Notes: generated from the sequence alone by a model not told the origin. 64,000 nucleotides of DNA from Streptomyces barkulensis (GCF_002843305.1 NZ_PGSG01000089.1:1-64000), one strand, 5' to 3'. Positions 17,082 to 25,763 are shown, counted from the stretch's first letter. Numbers and translations are program-made.

Positions 17082-17426
17082 ATGGCATCCGAGCCGCAAC
17101 CCACCGCACGGGCACACCGCCCGAACCTGACGATCACCGAGGCCGGACGCCGCCGCGCCGTGCTCAGCTTCTCCGGCCGACTGGACTCCGGAACACTCGG
17201 TGGACTGGAGGAGCGGCTCGTGGACCCGCGACTGCTCGGCGCCCACGAAGTCGTGCTGGAGATGGACGATCTCGATCACATCGACCTGTCATGTGCCTAC
17301 GCCCTGCTCCGTGCGGCCACCGGACGGCCGGAGAACGCCGTACTGACCGTCCGCGGGGCCGGCCCGACCGTCCTGCGGACCCTGCACGAGGTCGGTCTGG
17401 ACACGGTCGCGGTGATCGAGGAGTGA
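17082..17426 (+). CDS. STAS-domain anti-sigma-factor antagonist
   Basis: The 114-residue protein matches SpoIIAA/RsbV-type STAS domains: VLSFSGRLDSGTLGGLEERL, then VVLEMDDLDHIDLSCAYALL. The conserved regulatory serine lies in the DLSC segment. Unphosphorylated STAS antagonists bind RsbW-type kinases and release sigma factors. ATG 17082 follows GGAGGAGG. The RsbW-like protein encoded at 15093-15509 is a candidate partner by proximity only. Confidence 0.88.
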   Translation: MASEPQPTARAHRPNLTITEAGRRRAVLSFSGRLDSGTLGGLEERLVDPRLLGAHEVVLEMDDLDHIDLSCAYALLRAATGRPENAVLTVRGAGPTVLRTLHEVGLDTVAVIEE

Positions 17427-17571
17427 CAGCGGGCACCCCGCCCGGACGCGCCCGGCACCGGCGCCCCGGACGAGGGAGCGCGCACGCGGGCCGCCGATCT
17501 TTACGGGCCGGGGGCGGGACGCTACCGTCGGCCTCGCCGTTGTCAGCCCGATGCCGCCCGCTGGAGTCCCC

Positions 17572-18207
17572 ATGCGCCGAACCGTGCTCGCAGCGGTTCT
17601 GATGTCCTTATCCCTGCCCCTCGCCGGCTGCGGCGCGGGGGGCGAGCCGGCCCCCTCGGCCACCCCCGGCCCCTCCGCCCCGGCGACCGCCGGACCCTCC
17701 CAAGCCGCGTCCGCCGGGCCGTCGGCGGTGCCGACCGGGAAGACCTTCGCCTGGCCGGACGGCCTGGAGGCGACGGCGACGGTGCTGGGACGGCTGCGTC
17801 CGGCCGACCACACCGACGTCCAGGGCGGCACGGTGGACGAAAGGCGGCTGGCCGGGGCCCGCGAGAAGCTGCTGGGGCAGAGCGGCGAGCCGCTGGGGCT
17901 GCGCGTGCAGCTGACCAACAACGGCGATACACCCCTCGACCTGGACGCGGTGGAGGTCCAGTGGGTGGGAGTCGAGGTCGGCGGCATGGCCCGGAGGGCC
18001 GCCGCCGACGGCGGTTTCGAGGGTGAGCTGGCGCCGGGCGGGAGCGCGACGGAGCTGAGCGCCTGGGCCGTGCCCGACATCGTGGCCGTCGGCTACCAGG
18101 TGCTCGTATGGCCCGAAGGGGCCCGGAACGGCGCCGCCGGACAGTTCTCCGGCGCCGTGCCGGGCGCCTCCCTCCGCCCGCCGCAGGGCGATGACCACGG
18201 CCACTAG
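17572..18207 (+). CDS. Secreted lipoprotein, DUF4352-like
   Basis: The 211-residue protein has a lipoprotein signal (MRRTVLAAVLMSLSLPLAGC, lipobox LAGC, lipidated Cys20), then a Ser/Pro/Ala-rich linker and a beta-sandwich-like domain (LGLRVQLTNNGDTPLDLDAVEV). This resembles the extracellular immunoglobulin-like domains often annotated DUF4352. It would be anchored on the outer face of the membrane. Function is unknown. GGAG precedes ATG 17572. Confidence 0.75.
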   Translation: MRRTVLAAVLMSLSLPLAGCGAGGEPAPSATPGPSAPATAGPSQAASAGPSAVPTGKTFAWPDGLEATATVLGRLRPADHTDVQGGTVDERRLAGAREKLLGQSGEPLGLRVQLTNNGDTPLDLDAVEVQWVGVEVGGMARRAAADGGFEGELAPGGSATELSAWAVPDIVAVGYQVLVWPEGARNGAAGQFSGAVPGASLRPPQGDDHGH

Positions 18208-18224
18208 GGCGTGTCCCGGCCGGA

Positions 18225-19193
18225 TCAGCTCCCGAGGAGCTCGGCGAAGCGCTGCGCGCCGACGTTGCCGCCGGAGACGATGACGCCGACGCGGGACGGC
18301 AAGGGGTCCGGAAGCCCGGCGAGCACGGCCGCCAGGGCGGCGGCGCCGCTGGGCTCGACGACCGTTTTCAGCCGTTCGAACGCCAGTCGCATCGCGTCGC
18401 GGATCCGGTCGTCGTCCACCAGGACGATCTCGTCGACCAGCCTGCGGTTGACGGAGAAGGTCAGCTCCCCCGGCCTCTCCGCGGCCAGACCGTCGGCGAT
18501 GGTGCGGGGCACGGGGATCGAGACGCGCCCTCCCGCCTCCAGCGACCGCCTGGTGTCGTCCCCCGCCTCCGGCTCGACGCCGATCACCCGGATCCCGGGC
18601 CGCAGGGCCTTGGCGGCCGTGGCGCTGCCGGCGATCAGCCCGCCGCCGCCGACCGGGGCCACCAGGGCGTCGAGCTCGCCCACCTCCTCGATCAGTTCCA
18701 GCGCGGCGGTGCCCTGGCCGGCGATGACGTGCGGGTGCTCGTAGGGCGGGATCAGCGTCAGCCCGCGCTCGGCGGCCAGCGCCTCGCCCAGGGCGACCCG
18801 GTCGCCGGTGTAGCGGTCGTAGGTGACGATCTGAGCGCCGTATCCGGCGGTGGCCTCCAGCTTGGAGCGCGGGGTGTCCTCGGGCATCAGGATCACCGCG
18901 GTGGTGCCCAGCTCACGCGCGGCCAGGGCGACGGCCTGCGCGTGGTTGCCCGAGGAGTAGGCGGCGATGCCCCGGGCCAACTGCTCGGACGACAGGCGTG
19001 AGGCGGCGTTGTAGGCGCCGCGGAACTTGAAGGCCCCGATGCGCTGGAGGTTCTCGCACTTGAGGAAGACCTCCGCGCCGGCGAGGGAGTCCAGGGTGCG
19101 GGAGCGCAGCACGGGGGTGCGGTGGGCGACGCCCTCGATCCGCGCCGCGGCGTCGCGGACGTCCTCCAGCGTGACCGGCGGTGTGCTCGTCAT
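18225..19193 (-). CDS. Threonine/serine dehydratase, PLP-dependent
   Basis: The 322-residue fold-type II PLP enzyme has the Schiff-base lysine in GAFKFRGAYNA, the substrate loop SSGNHAQAVA and the glycine-rich phosphate cup PVGGGGLIAG. It lacks the C-terminal ACT-like regulatory domain of biosynthetic IlvA, so it resembles catabolic threonine ammonia-lyases or serine racemases; the substrate cannot be settled from sequence. GGAGAC lies just upstream of ATG 19193. Confidence 0.88.
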   Translation of the reverse strand: MTSTPPVTLEDVRDAAARIEGVAHRTPVLRSRTLDSLAGAEVFLKCENLQRIGAFKFRGAYNAASRLSSEQLARGIAAYSSGNHAQAVALAARELGTTAVILMPEDTPRSKLEATAGYGAQIVTYDRYTGDRVALGEALAAERGLTLIPPYEHPHVIAGQGTAALELIEEVGELDALVAPVGGGGLIAGSATAAKALRPGIRVIGVEPEAGDDTRRSLEAGGRVSIPVPRTIADGLAAERPGELTFSVNRRLVDEIVLVDDDRIRDAMRLAFERLKTVVEPSGAAALAAVLAGLPDPLPSRVGVIVSGGNVGAQRFAELLGS

Positions 19194-19260
19194 GTCGATG
19201 TCTCCATCGGGGGTGTCGGGGACAGGGCGTCGGGGAGGGGGACGGGGGCCGTCGGCCCGG

Positions 19261-19881
19261 CTACTCGAACCGGGAGGTGTCGCCCGCTCCCCTGCGTACG
19301 ATCTCCGCCTCGCCCCCGGAGAAGTCGACGACCGTGGTCGGCTCGGTGCCGCAGTCGCCCGAGTCCAGCACGGCGTCGACCACGTGGTCGAGCCGCTCCT
19401 TGATCTCCCAGCCCTGCGTCAGCGGCTCCTCCTCGCCGGGCAGGAGCAGGGTGCTGGACAGCAGCGGCTCGCCGAGCTCGTCGAGCAGGGCCCGGGTGAC
19501 GACATGGTCGGGGATGCGGACCCCGACCGTCTTCTTCTTCGGGTGCAGCAGCTGGCGCGGCACCTCCTTCGTCGCGGGAAGGATGAAGGTGTAGCTGCCG
19601 GGCGTGGCCGCCTTGATCGCCCGGAACACGTCGTTGTCGATGCGCACGAACTGGCTCATCTGCGCGAAGTCCCGGCACACCAGGGTGAAGTGGTGGCGGT
19701 CGTCGAGGTTCCTGATCGACCTGATCCGGGCGATGCCGTCGCGGTTGCCCAGCCGGCACCCCAGCGCGAAGCAGGAGTCCGTGGGGTACGCGATGAGCCC
19801 GCCTGACCGGATGCCGTCCACCACGGTGCCGATGGTGCGCTGCTGGGGGTTGTCGGGGTGCACGTCGAAATACCTCGCCAT
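19261..19881 (-). CDS. YciO/YrdC/Sua5-family protein
   Basis: The 206-residue protein has the YrdC fold signature (LIAYPTDSCFALGCRLGN, HHFTLVCRDFAQMSQF, TVGVRIPDHVVTRALL, LLSSTLLLPG). Sua5/TsaC enzymes make threonylcarbamoyl-AMP for the t6A modification of tRNA; this short form is closer to YciO, whose activity is weaker or different. ATG 19881 has AAGG upstream. Its proximity to a threonine-using enzyme may be coincidental. Confidence 0.85.
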   Translation of the reverse strand: MARYFDVHPDNPQQRTIGTVVDGIRSGGLIAYPTDSCFALGCRLGNRDGIARIRSIRNLDDRHHFTLVCRDFAQMSQFVRIDNDVFRAIKAATPGSYTFILPATKEVPRQLLHPKKKTVGVRIPDHVVTRALLDELGEPLLSSTLLLPGEEEPLTQGWEIKERLDHVVDAVLDSGDCGTEPTTVVDFSGGEAEIVRRGAGDTSRFE

Positions 19882-20015
19882 CCCGCCGACCTTACGCGAT
19901 CGGGTCACCGCGCCGTTTGTCAGTGGTGTGCGTCACAGTTGTCCATAGGGCCGCCCCCGGGCCGGGGGCCGGAGGCGGCACCCGAACGCGACCTCGGTTC
20001 GAGGAGGCGAACCCC

Positions 20016-21026
20016 ATGGCACGCGCGTACGCGATCCAGGCCGAGGGCCTGGTCAAACGTTTCAAGGACACCCGGGCGCTGGACGGCGTGGACCTGGAGG
20101 CCCGCACCGGGACGGTGCTGGGGATGCTCGGGCCGAACGGAGCGGGCAAGACCACCGCCGTGCGGATCTTCGCCACCCTGCTCCAGCCGGACGCGGGGCG
20201 GGCCGAGGTGGCGGGCCACGACGTGGTCCGGGAGGCGGGGGTCGTGCGCTCCCTGGTCGGTCTGACCGGCCAGTACGCGGCGGTCGACGAGAACCTCACC
20301 GGCACGGAGAACCTGCTGCTGATCGGACGGCTGCTGGGGATCCCGAGGCGTGAGGCGAAGGCGCGGGCGGCCGAGCTGCTGGAGCGCTTCGGGCTGACGG
20401 ATGCGTCCGGGCGCGCGGTGAAGACGTTCTCGGGAGGCATGAGGCGCAGGCTGGACCTGGCGGCGAGCCTGGTGGGCCGGCCCAGCATCCTCTTTCTGGA
20501 CGAGCCGACGACCGGCCTCGACCCTCGCAGCCGCGGGGAGTTGTGGGACATGCTGCGCGGCCTGGTCGCCGAGGGCGTGACCGCGCTGCTGACCACGCAG
20601 TATCTGAACGAGGCGGATCTGCTCGCCGACCGGATCGTGGTGATCGACAAGGGCCGGGTCATCGCCGAGGGCACGCCCGACGAGCTGAAGTCGCAGGTGG
20701 GCGGCCAGGTGCTTCAGGTGCGGCCGGTGCGGGGGCACGACCTGGCGGCCGCGCACTCCCTGGTGGCACGGGCGGCCGGACCCCAGACCCGGATCGAGGG
20801 GGAGGTGGTCACGGCGCCGGTCGGCGACCCGGAGCTGATGCCCGCGGTGGTCCGCAGCCTGGACGGGGCCGGTATCGCGGTCGGGGAGCTGACGCTGCGC
20901 CGCTCGTCGCTGGACGAGGTCTTCCTCGCGCTGACCGGTCACCGTGCCGGGCCGGACGGAGGACGGCGGGGGGCGGGTTCCCGGGCCGGGGAACGGAAGG
21001 AGGAGGGGACGGTGAGCGTGTCATGA
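20016..21026 (+). CDS. DrrA-type ABC exporter ATP-binding protein
   Basis: The 336-residue ATPase has Walker A (GPNGAGKTT), a Q-loop, the signature TFSGGMRRRLDLA, Walker B (ILFLDEPTTGLD) and the DrrA-type C-terminal domain (LTLRRSSLDEVFLALTG). This class drives drug or lipid export with an ABC-2 permease partner. GAGGAGG precedes ATG 20016. Its stop overlaps the permease start (ATGA). The substrate is unknown; no resistance or biosynthetic gene is adjacent. Confidence 0.92.
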   Translation: MARAYAIQAEGLVKRFKDTRALDGVDLEARTGTVLGMLGPNGAGKTTAVRIFATLLQPDAGRAEVAGHDVVREAGVVRSLVGLTGQYAAVDENLTGTENLLLIGRLLGIPRREAKARAAELLERFGLTDASGRAVKTFSGGMRRRLDLAASLVGRPSILFLDEPTTGLDPRSRGELWDMLRGLVAEGVTALLTTQYLNEADLLADRIVVIDKGRVIAEGTPDELKSQVGGQVLQVRPVRGHDLAAAHSLVARAAGPQTRIEGEVVTAPVGDPELMPAVVRSLDGAGIAVGELTLRRSSLDEVFLALTGHRAGPDGGRRGAGSRAGERKEEGTVSVS

Positions 21027-21832
21027 CCGCCACGACAGCAGGCGCCCCCGTCACCGCCGGCGGCAGGGTCCGCCCGGGCGCCGGGCTGCGGCAGACCGCC
21101 ACCATGGCGTGGCGCAGCCTCGTCGCCATCAAGCACAACCCGCTCGAACTGGTCGACTACAGCATCACACCGATCATGTTCGTCTTCCTCTTCACCTATG
21201 TGCTCGGTGGCCAGATGGCCGGGTCGCCCGATGTCTACCTGACGTACGCGCTGCCGGGGATCATCGTCCAGAACACCCTGTTCATGACCACCTACACGGC
21301 GCTGGCCCTCAACACCGACCTCACCAAGGGCGTCTTCGACCGGCTGCGCAGTCTGCCGATAGCCCGATCCGCCCCGCTGGTCGGCCGGATCACCGCCGAC
21401 CTGGCCAAGCACGTGTGGGCGATGCTGCTGATGGTCGCTCTCGGTCTGGCGCTCGGCTTCCGCGTCACCGGCGGCTTCGGGGGCTTCCTGGCGGGTGCGC
21501 TGCTGCTCGTCGTCTTCGCGGCGGCGGTGTCCTGGTGCGCGGTGCTGATCGGCATGCTGGCGGGCGACGCGGAGAAGGTCCAGGCGTTCGGCTTCACCCT
21601 GATCTTCCCCATCACCTTCACCAGCAGCGCCTTCGTCATCGTCGACACCATGCCCGGCTGGCTCCAGGCCTGGGCGGACGTCAACCCGGTCACCCATCTG
21701 TCGGACGCGTACCGCGGTCTGCTGCTGGGCGGTGAGGTGGGCCGGCCGCTGCTGTGGTCGCTGGTCTGGGCGGCGGGGATAGCGGCGGTCTTCTACCCGC
21801 TGGCGATGAGGGCCTACCGGGCCAAGACCTGA
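21023..21832 (+). CDS. ABC-2 type permease (DrrB-like)
   Basis: The 269-residue protein has six predicted membrane helices and the DrrB pattern (NPLELVDYSITPIMFVFLFT, NTDLTKGVFDRLRSLPIARS, INPVTH-like NPVTHLSDAYRGLLLGG). It forms the membrane half of the exporter with the preceding ATPase, to which it is translationally coupled. Confidence 0.92.
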   Translation: MTATTAGAPVTAGGRVRPGAGLRQTATMAWRSLVAIKHNPLELVDYSITPIMFVFLFTYVLGGQMAGSPDVYLTYALPGIIVQNTLFMTTYTALALNTDLTKGVFDRLRSLPIARSAPLVGRITADLAKHVWAMLLMVALGLALGFRVTGGFGGFLAGALLLVVFAAAVSWCAVLIGMLAGDAEKVQAFGFTLIFPITFTSSAFVIVDTMPGWLQAWADVNPVTHLSDAYRGLLLGGEVGRPLLWSLVWAAGIAAVFYPLAMRAYRAKT

Positions 21833-21913
21833 GGAGCCGGGCGGGCCTCCCCGCCCGGCGCCGGTGCGCGGCCGGAGGAGGCCGCGCACCGGCGCCGCGG
21901 AGACAGGGAGGGG

Positions 21914-22054
21914 CTACTCGCCTCCGAGCGTGAACAGCAGGTAGAGGAAGAACGCGAAGACGTGGCCCGCGACTATGTAGGCGAACAGACGGAGAACGAG
22001 TCCGCGGGGGAAGCGGCCGTCGCCGCGTTCGACACCGGTGTCTTCACTCGGCAT
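21914..22054 (-). CDS. 46-residue membrane protein (DUF6126-like)
   Basis: A short frame starts at ATG 22054 and stops at 21914. The product has a charged N-terminus followed by one hydrophobic helix (VLRLFAYIVAGHVFAFFLYL) and a short polar end. It overlaps the last 11 bases of the XRE-cupin regulator gene, so translation is probably coupled. I recall similar tiny membrane proteins beside XRE-cupin regulators in Streptomyces (DUF6126), but the name was not checked. It could be the regulated output or a partner of the regulator. Confidence 0.7.
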   Translation of the reverse strand: MPSEDTGVERGDGRFPRGLVLRLFAYIVAGHVFAFFLYLLFTLGGE

Positions 22055-22715
22055 GGGGGTCACCTTCCAAAGATCGCGATGAGTCGGTGTGCCGCCGGGC
22101 GTCTCGCCGGACAGGCGGTTCCCCGCCGCCCGGACACAGATCGCCGATGTTGCTCCGCAGCAGCGTGTGGACGAAGAGAAGGTCGGCCCCCTCCGGGGGG
22201 ACGGCGGTGATCCGGTGGGGGGTCAGACTGTCGTAGTGGGCCGAGTCGCCGGGGCCGAGAAGGTGCTCGTCGCTTCCCAGGGCGAGGCGGAGGCGGCCGG
22301 TGAGAACGTACAGCCACTCCTCTCCGGCGTGGGTGCGGACCAGGTCGTTCTGGGCGTCCGGGGGGATGTGCACGCGCAGCGCCTGCATGGCCCGCCGCGA
22401 TCCGCCTGCCTGCCGGTAGACCCAGCCGCCTGCCTCGACCGGTTCCACCTGCCCGGCCCGGACGACCGGGTCCCTGTCGGGGGGAGCCTCGCCCAGCAGG
22501 TCCGCGACCGTGGTGCCGTAGGTCCGGGCGAGCGACAGCAGGAGCGGCAGCGACGGCTGGCGCTGCCCGGTCTCCAGACGGGACAGGTGCGCCGGGGACA
22601 GGTCGAGCCGCTCGGCTGCGGCCTCCAGGGTGAGTCCGCCCCGCCTGCGCAGGTCGCGCAGACGGGGCGCGACACCGGGCAGGTCCGTGCCCGTGTCGGG
22701 AGTTCTTTGGCCCAT
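22044..22715 (-). CDS. XRE-family regulator with C-terminal cupin
   Basis: The 223-residue protein has an N-terminal helix-turn-helix (LRDLRRRGGLTLEAAAERL, then SPAHLSRLETGQRQPSLPLL) and a C-terminal cupin sensor (THAGEEWLYVLTGRLRLALG, HYDSLTPHRITA). Such regulators bind DNA as dimers and sense a small ligand with the cupin. Three evenly spaced GGCAA half-sites lie just upstream of its ATG, which suggests autoregulation. It overlaps the 46-residue membrane-protein gene. Confidence 0.9.
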   Translation of the reverse strand: MGQRTPDTGTDLPGVAPRLRDLRRRGGLTLEAAAERLDLSPAHLSRLETGQRQPSLPLLLSLARTYGTTVADLLGEAPPDRDPVVRAGQVEPVEAGGWVYRQAGGSRRAMQALRVHIPPDAQNDLVRTHAGEEWLYVLTGRLRLALGSDEHLLGPGDSAHYDSLTPHRITAVPPEGADLLFVHTLLRSNIGDLCPGGGEPPVRRDARRHTDSSRSLEGDPHAE

Positions 22716-22745
22716 GCATCCATTGAGCCACGTCTGTGCCCGTGG

Positions 22746-22770
22746 GGCAAGTTATTTGCCTCGGGGGCAA
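22746..22770 (-). promoter_or_regulatory. Three-half-site operator upstream of XRE-cupin gene
   Basis: GGCAA (22746-22750), TTGCC (22756-22760) and GGCAA (22766-22770) are separated by exactly 5 bp each, so centres fall one helical turn apart. The array lies 31-55 bp upstream of the regulator start, within the expected promoter. Binding by the XRE protein itself is inferred. Confidence 0.55.
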
Positions 22771-22869
22771 GAGTGACTGCCGCGAAGACGGCTTTCCGCT
22801 CTGATTTCGGCCCGAGAAGGCGGAGCGCGCCACCGCGGGGGCTCCAGCAGGCCTCTTCCGCCTCGCCCG

Positions 22870-23700
22870 TCAGCCCGGAAGGGTTCGCAGAAACCCGGCC
22901 AGGAGGGCGTTGTAGGCGGCGGGGTTCTCCATGTTGGGGTAGTGGGCCGCGCCCTCGACGGTCTCGGCGCGGCCGCCGGGGACCGTGCGGACGAGGCGTT
23001 CGGCCATGGAGATGTGGTCGCGGGAGTCGATCGCGCCGTTGATGGCCAGGAGCGGCACGCCGATGTCCGCGGCCCGGTCCCAGGGGTCCGGGACCGGGGT
23101 GATGAGATCCGGCTCGTCCCCCGTGTGCTTGGCGGCGGTCCGCAGGGCCATCGTGCGCAGCCGTCGCACCACCTCCCGGTCGACGTCGTCGAGACCGCGG
23201 TGCGGCCCGGCGGCGAAGAGCAGGAAGGAGTTCAGCCAGCCCTCGACGTCACCGGAGGCGATCGCGCGCTGCTGCCCGGCCAGGAGCCGTCGGCTCCAGG
23301 GCGTCTCGAAGACGGGCCGGCTGGTTCCGGCGCCGCTGACGACCAGGGCGCGGACCAGTCCGGGGTGTTCGAGCGCGGTGTCGACCGCGGTGGCCCCGCC
23401 CATCGAGAGTCCGACGAGGACGGCCGGCGCGGCGTCGAGGTGCCGCAGCAGTGCGGCGAGGTCGTCGGCGGGGCGGAACGGCCGGGTCGCGTTCGAGGAG
23501 CCGCCGTGTCCGCGGGCGTCCGGGGCGATGACGCGATGGTGCGGTGCGAGGGCCCGGATCTGCTCGTCCCACATGGTGTGGTCGAGGTGGCCTCCGTGGA
23601 GCAGGACCACGGTCGGCCCCGTTCCCTCGTCGCGGTAGGCGAGGGGGCCGTCGGAGGTGGTGAGTGTGAGCGTACGCGAGTGTTCGCCACGGTCAGACAT
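22870..23700 (-). CDS. Alpha/beta-hydrolase
   Basis: The 276-residue alpha/beta-hydrolase has the oxyanion HGG turn (VVLLHGGHLDHTMWD), the nucleophile elbow GLSMGGATA (Ser), and the C-terminal His in VEGAAHYPNMENP. The family includes 3-oxoadipate enol-lactonases, esterases and dehalogenases; the substrate cannot be told. It is divergent from a MarR regulator gene with only 57 bp between, so the regulator very probably controls it. No clear ribosome site precedes ATG 23700, so the transcript may be leaderless. Confidence 0.88.
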   Translation of the reverse strand: MSDRGEHSRTLTLTTSDGPLAYRDEGTGPTVVLLHGGHLDHTMWDEQIRALAPHHRVIAPDARGHGGSSNATRPFRPADDLAALLRHLDAAPAVLVGLSMGGATAVDTALEHPGLVRALVVSGAGTSRPVFETPWSRRLLAGQQRAIASGDVEGWLNSFLLFAAGPHRGLDDVDREVVRRLRTMALRTAAKHTGDEPDLITPVPDPWDRAADIGVPLLAINGAIDSRDHISMAERLVRTVPGGRAETVEGAAHYPNMENPAAYNALLAGFLRTLPG

Positions 23701-23757
23701 GACAACCAAGGTGTCATTCCTTCGCGAGGTTGGCAACAGGGGTGTCATCCTGGCGGG
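23699..23757. promoter_or_regulatory. MarR operator / divergent promoter
   Basis: The gap between the hydrolase and MarR genes contains ATGACA (23699-23704) and TGTCAT (23712-23717), a perfect 6-bp inverted repeat with 7-bp spacing. A second GGTGTCAT copy lies near 23740-23748. The left arm overlaps the hydrolase start codon. MarR dimers often bind such 19-bp repeats; binding here is inferred. Confidence 0.55.
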
Positions 23758-24240
23758 ATGACGGACACCCATACCCCCGACGAGCCCCTGCCGCCCGGTG
23801 AACTCGCCGACCGGCTGGCCGAGGTGTTCGCCCTGGTGGGACCGCTGTACCGGCGGGCCCACCGCAAGGTGGAGCAGATCGCGCCGGCCGACGGGCTGTC
23901 CGTCGGGGTGCGTGCCGTCCTGGACCTGCTGCGCGAGCACGGCCCCATGACGGTGCCCCGGATGGGCCGCGCCCAGGCGCTGAGCCGGCAGTTCGTGCAG
24001 CGGATGGTCAACGACGCGGTGGAGCGCGGGCTGGCCGAGGCCGTCCCCAACCCGGCTCACCGGAGGTCCCCGCTGATCCGGCTGACCGACCGGGGCAGGG
24101 CGGCCGTCGGTGCGCTGCACGCGCGCGAGCAGGCGCTGCTGGGTCAGGTGGGAGGCGGCCTGACCGGGGCCGACGTGGACGCCTGTGTGAAGGTCCTGAC
24201 CCGTATGCTCGCGTTCCTGGACGATGTCGGCACGGACTGA
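23758..24240 (+). CDS. MarR-family transcriptional regulator
   Basis: The 160-residue winged-helix protein has the MarR core: LSVGVRAVLDLLREHGPMTV, MGRAQALSRQFVQRMVNDAV as the recognition region, and the wing PAHRRSPLIRLTDRGR. It is divergent from the alpha/beta-hydrolase gene and separated from it by an operator-like palindrome. It would repress both genes until bound by a ligand, possibly the hydrolase substrate. Confidence 0.9.
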   Translation: MTDTHTPDEPLPPGELADRLAEVFALVGPLYRRAHRKVEQIAPADGLSVGVRAVLDLLREHGPMTVPRMGRAQALSRQFVQRMVNDAVERGLAEAVPNPAHRRSPLIRLTDRGRAAVGALHAREQALLGQVGGGLTGADVDACVKVLTRMLAFLDDVGTD

Positions 24241-24418
24241 CGGGTGCGCGCCGGCGTCGCGACTCTGCCCATCCGGCGGGGTGGCGGCGCCGGTCCGTGG
24301 AGACTCCCGGCTCCACGGCGGCGCGGAGGTGCCGAGGGCCGCCCCGGCCGCCGCTCGCCTACGATGTACGGCCGGCCCGGCCGATGTGACGGGGGCATGG
24401 CTGGAAGGAGACGGCAGG

Positions 24419-24814
24419 GTGGACCAGGAGAGGACAGGGCGGCCCCGTGCGCGCCGGCGCGGCCAGGGCGAGCTGGAGGTACAGGTGCTGTCGACGCTGC
24501 GTCAGGCGCCGGGACCGGTGGACACCGCCTGGGTGAGGGAGCGGCTCGGCGGCGACCTGGCGTACACCACCGTCATCACCATTCTGACCCGGCTGCTGGC
24601 CAAGGGCGCGGTGGTGCGGGAGAAGACGGGACGCTCGTTCGTGTGGTCGCCGACGGCGGACGAGGCGGGGCTGGCGGCGCTGCGCATGCGGCGGGTGCTG
24701 GACGGGGAGAGTGACCGTCAGGCGGTGCTGGCGAGTTTTGTGACCTCCCTGCCGCCGGGAGACGAGCGGATGCTGCGGGAACTGCTGGAACGGGCCGAAG
24801 AGCCGGGGGAATGA
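24419..24814 (+). CDS. BlaI/MecI/CopY-family repressor
   Basis: The 131-residue protein fits the penicillinase-repressor family: GELEVQVLSTLRQAPGPVDT, LAYTTVITILTRLLAKGAVV and REKTGRSFVWSP. Such repressors are cleaved or released on a signal from a BlaR1-type membrane protease. GTG 24419 follows GGAAGGAG. The next gene, 7 bp away, encodes an M48-type membrane peptidase, the classical pairing. Confidence 0.92.
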   Translation: MDQERTGRPRARRRGQGELEVQVLSTLRQAPGPVDTAWVRERLGGDLAYTTVITILTRLLAKGAVVREKTGRSFVWSPTADEAGLAALRMRRVLDGESDRQAVLASFVTSLPPGDERMLRELLERAEEPGE

Positions 24815-24821
24815 GGCGGTT

Positions 24822-25763
24822 GTGGGGGTCTTCGTCTTCCTGCCGCTGGTGCTGCCGCTGACGGCCTGGCCGATCGCGCGCCTGGCCGAGCAGCATCTGC
24901 ACCCGCGCACCGCCACGGTGCTGCTGTCGGCGGCGGCCGGCGTGCTGGCGGTGTGCAGCACGGTGTGCCTGGTGCTGCTGATGGTGGTGGGCACCGCGCA
25001 GCTGCCGGGCAACCCGCTGCCGGACGGCTGGTCGGACGAGGAGGTACGCGAGGCGGTCCCCTACGACGAGGTCGCGGGCCGGGCGGCCATCCCCGCACTG
25101 CTGGCGGTCGTGGCGGCCTGCGGGCGGACGCTGTGGGTGCACCGCCGGGTGCGGCGCCGGGCGGTACGGGCGCTGACGGGCGCGCGCGGCCGGTCGGTGG
25201 CGGTGCTGCCCGACGGCGAGCCCTACGCGTACGCGCTGCCCGCGGGCCGGGGCCGGCGGGGGCGGGTGGTGGTGTCCACGGCGATGCTGTCGTGCCTGGG
25301 AGGCGGGGAGCGGCGGGCGCTGTTCGCGCACGAGCGGGCGCATCTGGCCGGCCGGCACCACCGGTTTCTGCTGGCGGTGCACCTGGCCGCGCGGGCGAAC
25401 CCCTTCCTGCGGCCGCTGCGGACGGCGGTGTCCTACACGGCGGAGCGGTGGGCGGACGAGGAGGCGGCGGAGGCGGTCGGCAGCCGGCGGGCGGTGGCCC
25501 GGGCGGTGGGCAGGGCCGCGCTGGTCCCCCGCGGTACCGGCCCGGCCGCGGCACTCGCCCATTTCGCCGCGGCCGGGCCGGTACCGCGGCGGGTGGCGGC
25601 CCTGCTGGAGCCGGCTCCGGTGGCGCGCAGCTGGCCGCCGGTGTTCACCACGGCGGGGCTGGCGGCCTGGACGGCCGCGGCGGGCACGACCGTCTCGGCG
25701 CTGTCGTCGGCGAACTCCGCCGTCACCCTGTTCTTCGTGCTGAAGGCGGCCACCCCGCTGTAG
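24822..25763 (+). CDS. M48/BlaR1-like membrane metallopeptidase
   Basis: The 313-residue protein has several hydrophobic segments (about 3-20, 33-57, 88-103 and a C-terminal one) and the zinc motif HERAHLAGRHH. The HExxH core reads HERAH, and a downstream Glu-rich segment (AERWADEEAAEA) supplies the third ligand. No sensor domain of the penicillin-binding type is present, so it is the short M56/M48 form common in actinomycetes. It forms an operon with the BlaI-type repressor and presumably inactivates it; the inducing signal is unknown. Confidence 0.88.
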   Translation: MGVFVFLPLVLPLTAWPIARLAEQHLHPRTATVLLSAAAGVLAVCSTVCLVLLMVVGTAQLPGNPLPDGWSDEEVREAVPYDEVAGRAAIPALLAVVAACGRTLWVHRRVRRRAVRALTGARGRSVAVLPDGEPYAYALPAGRGRRGRVVVSTAMLSCLGGGERRALFAHERAHLAGRHHRFLLAVHLAARANPFLRPLRTAVSYTAERWADEEAAEAVGSRRAVARAVGRAALVPRGTGPAAALAHFAAAGPVPRRVAALLEPAPVARSWPPVFTTAGLAAWTAAAGTTVSALSSANSAVTLFFVLKAATPL

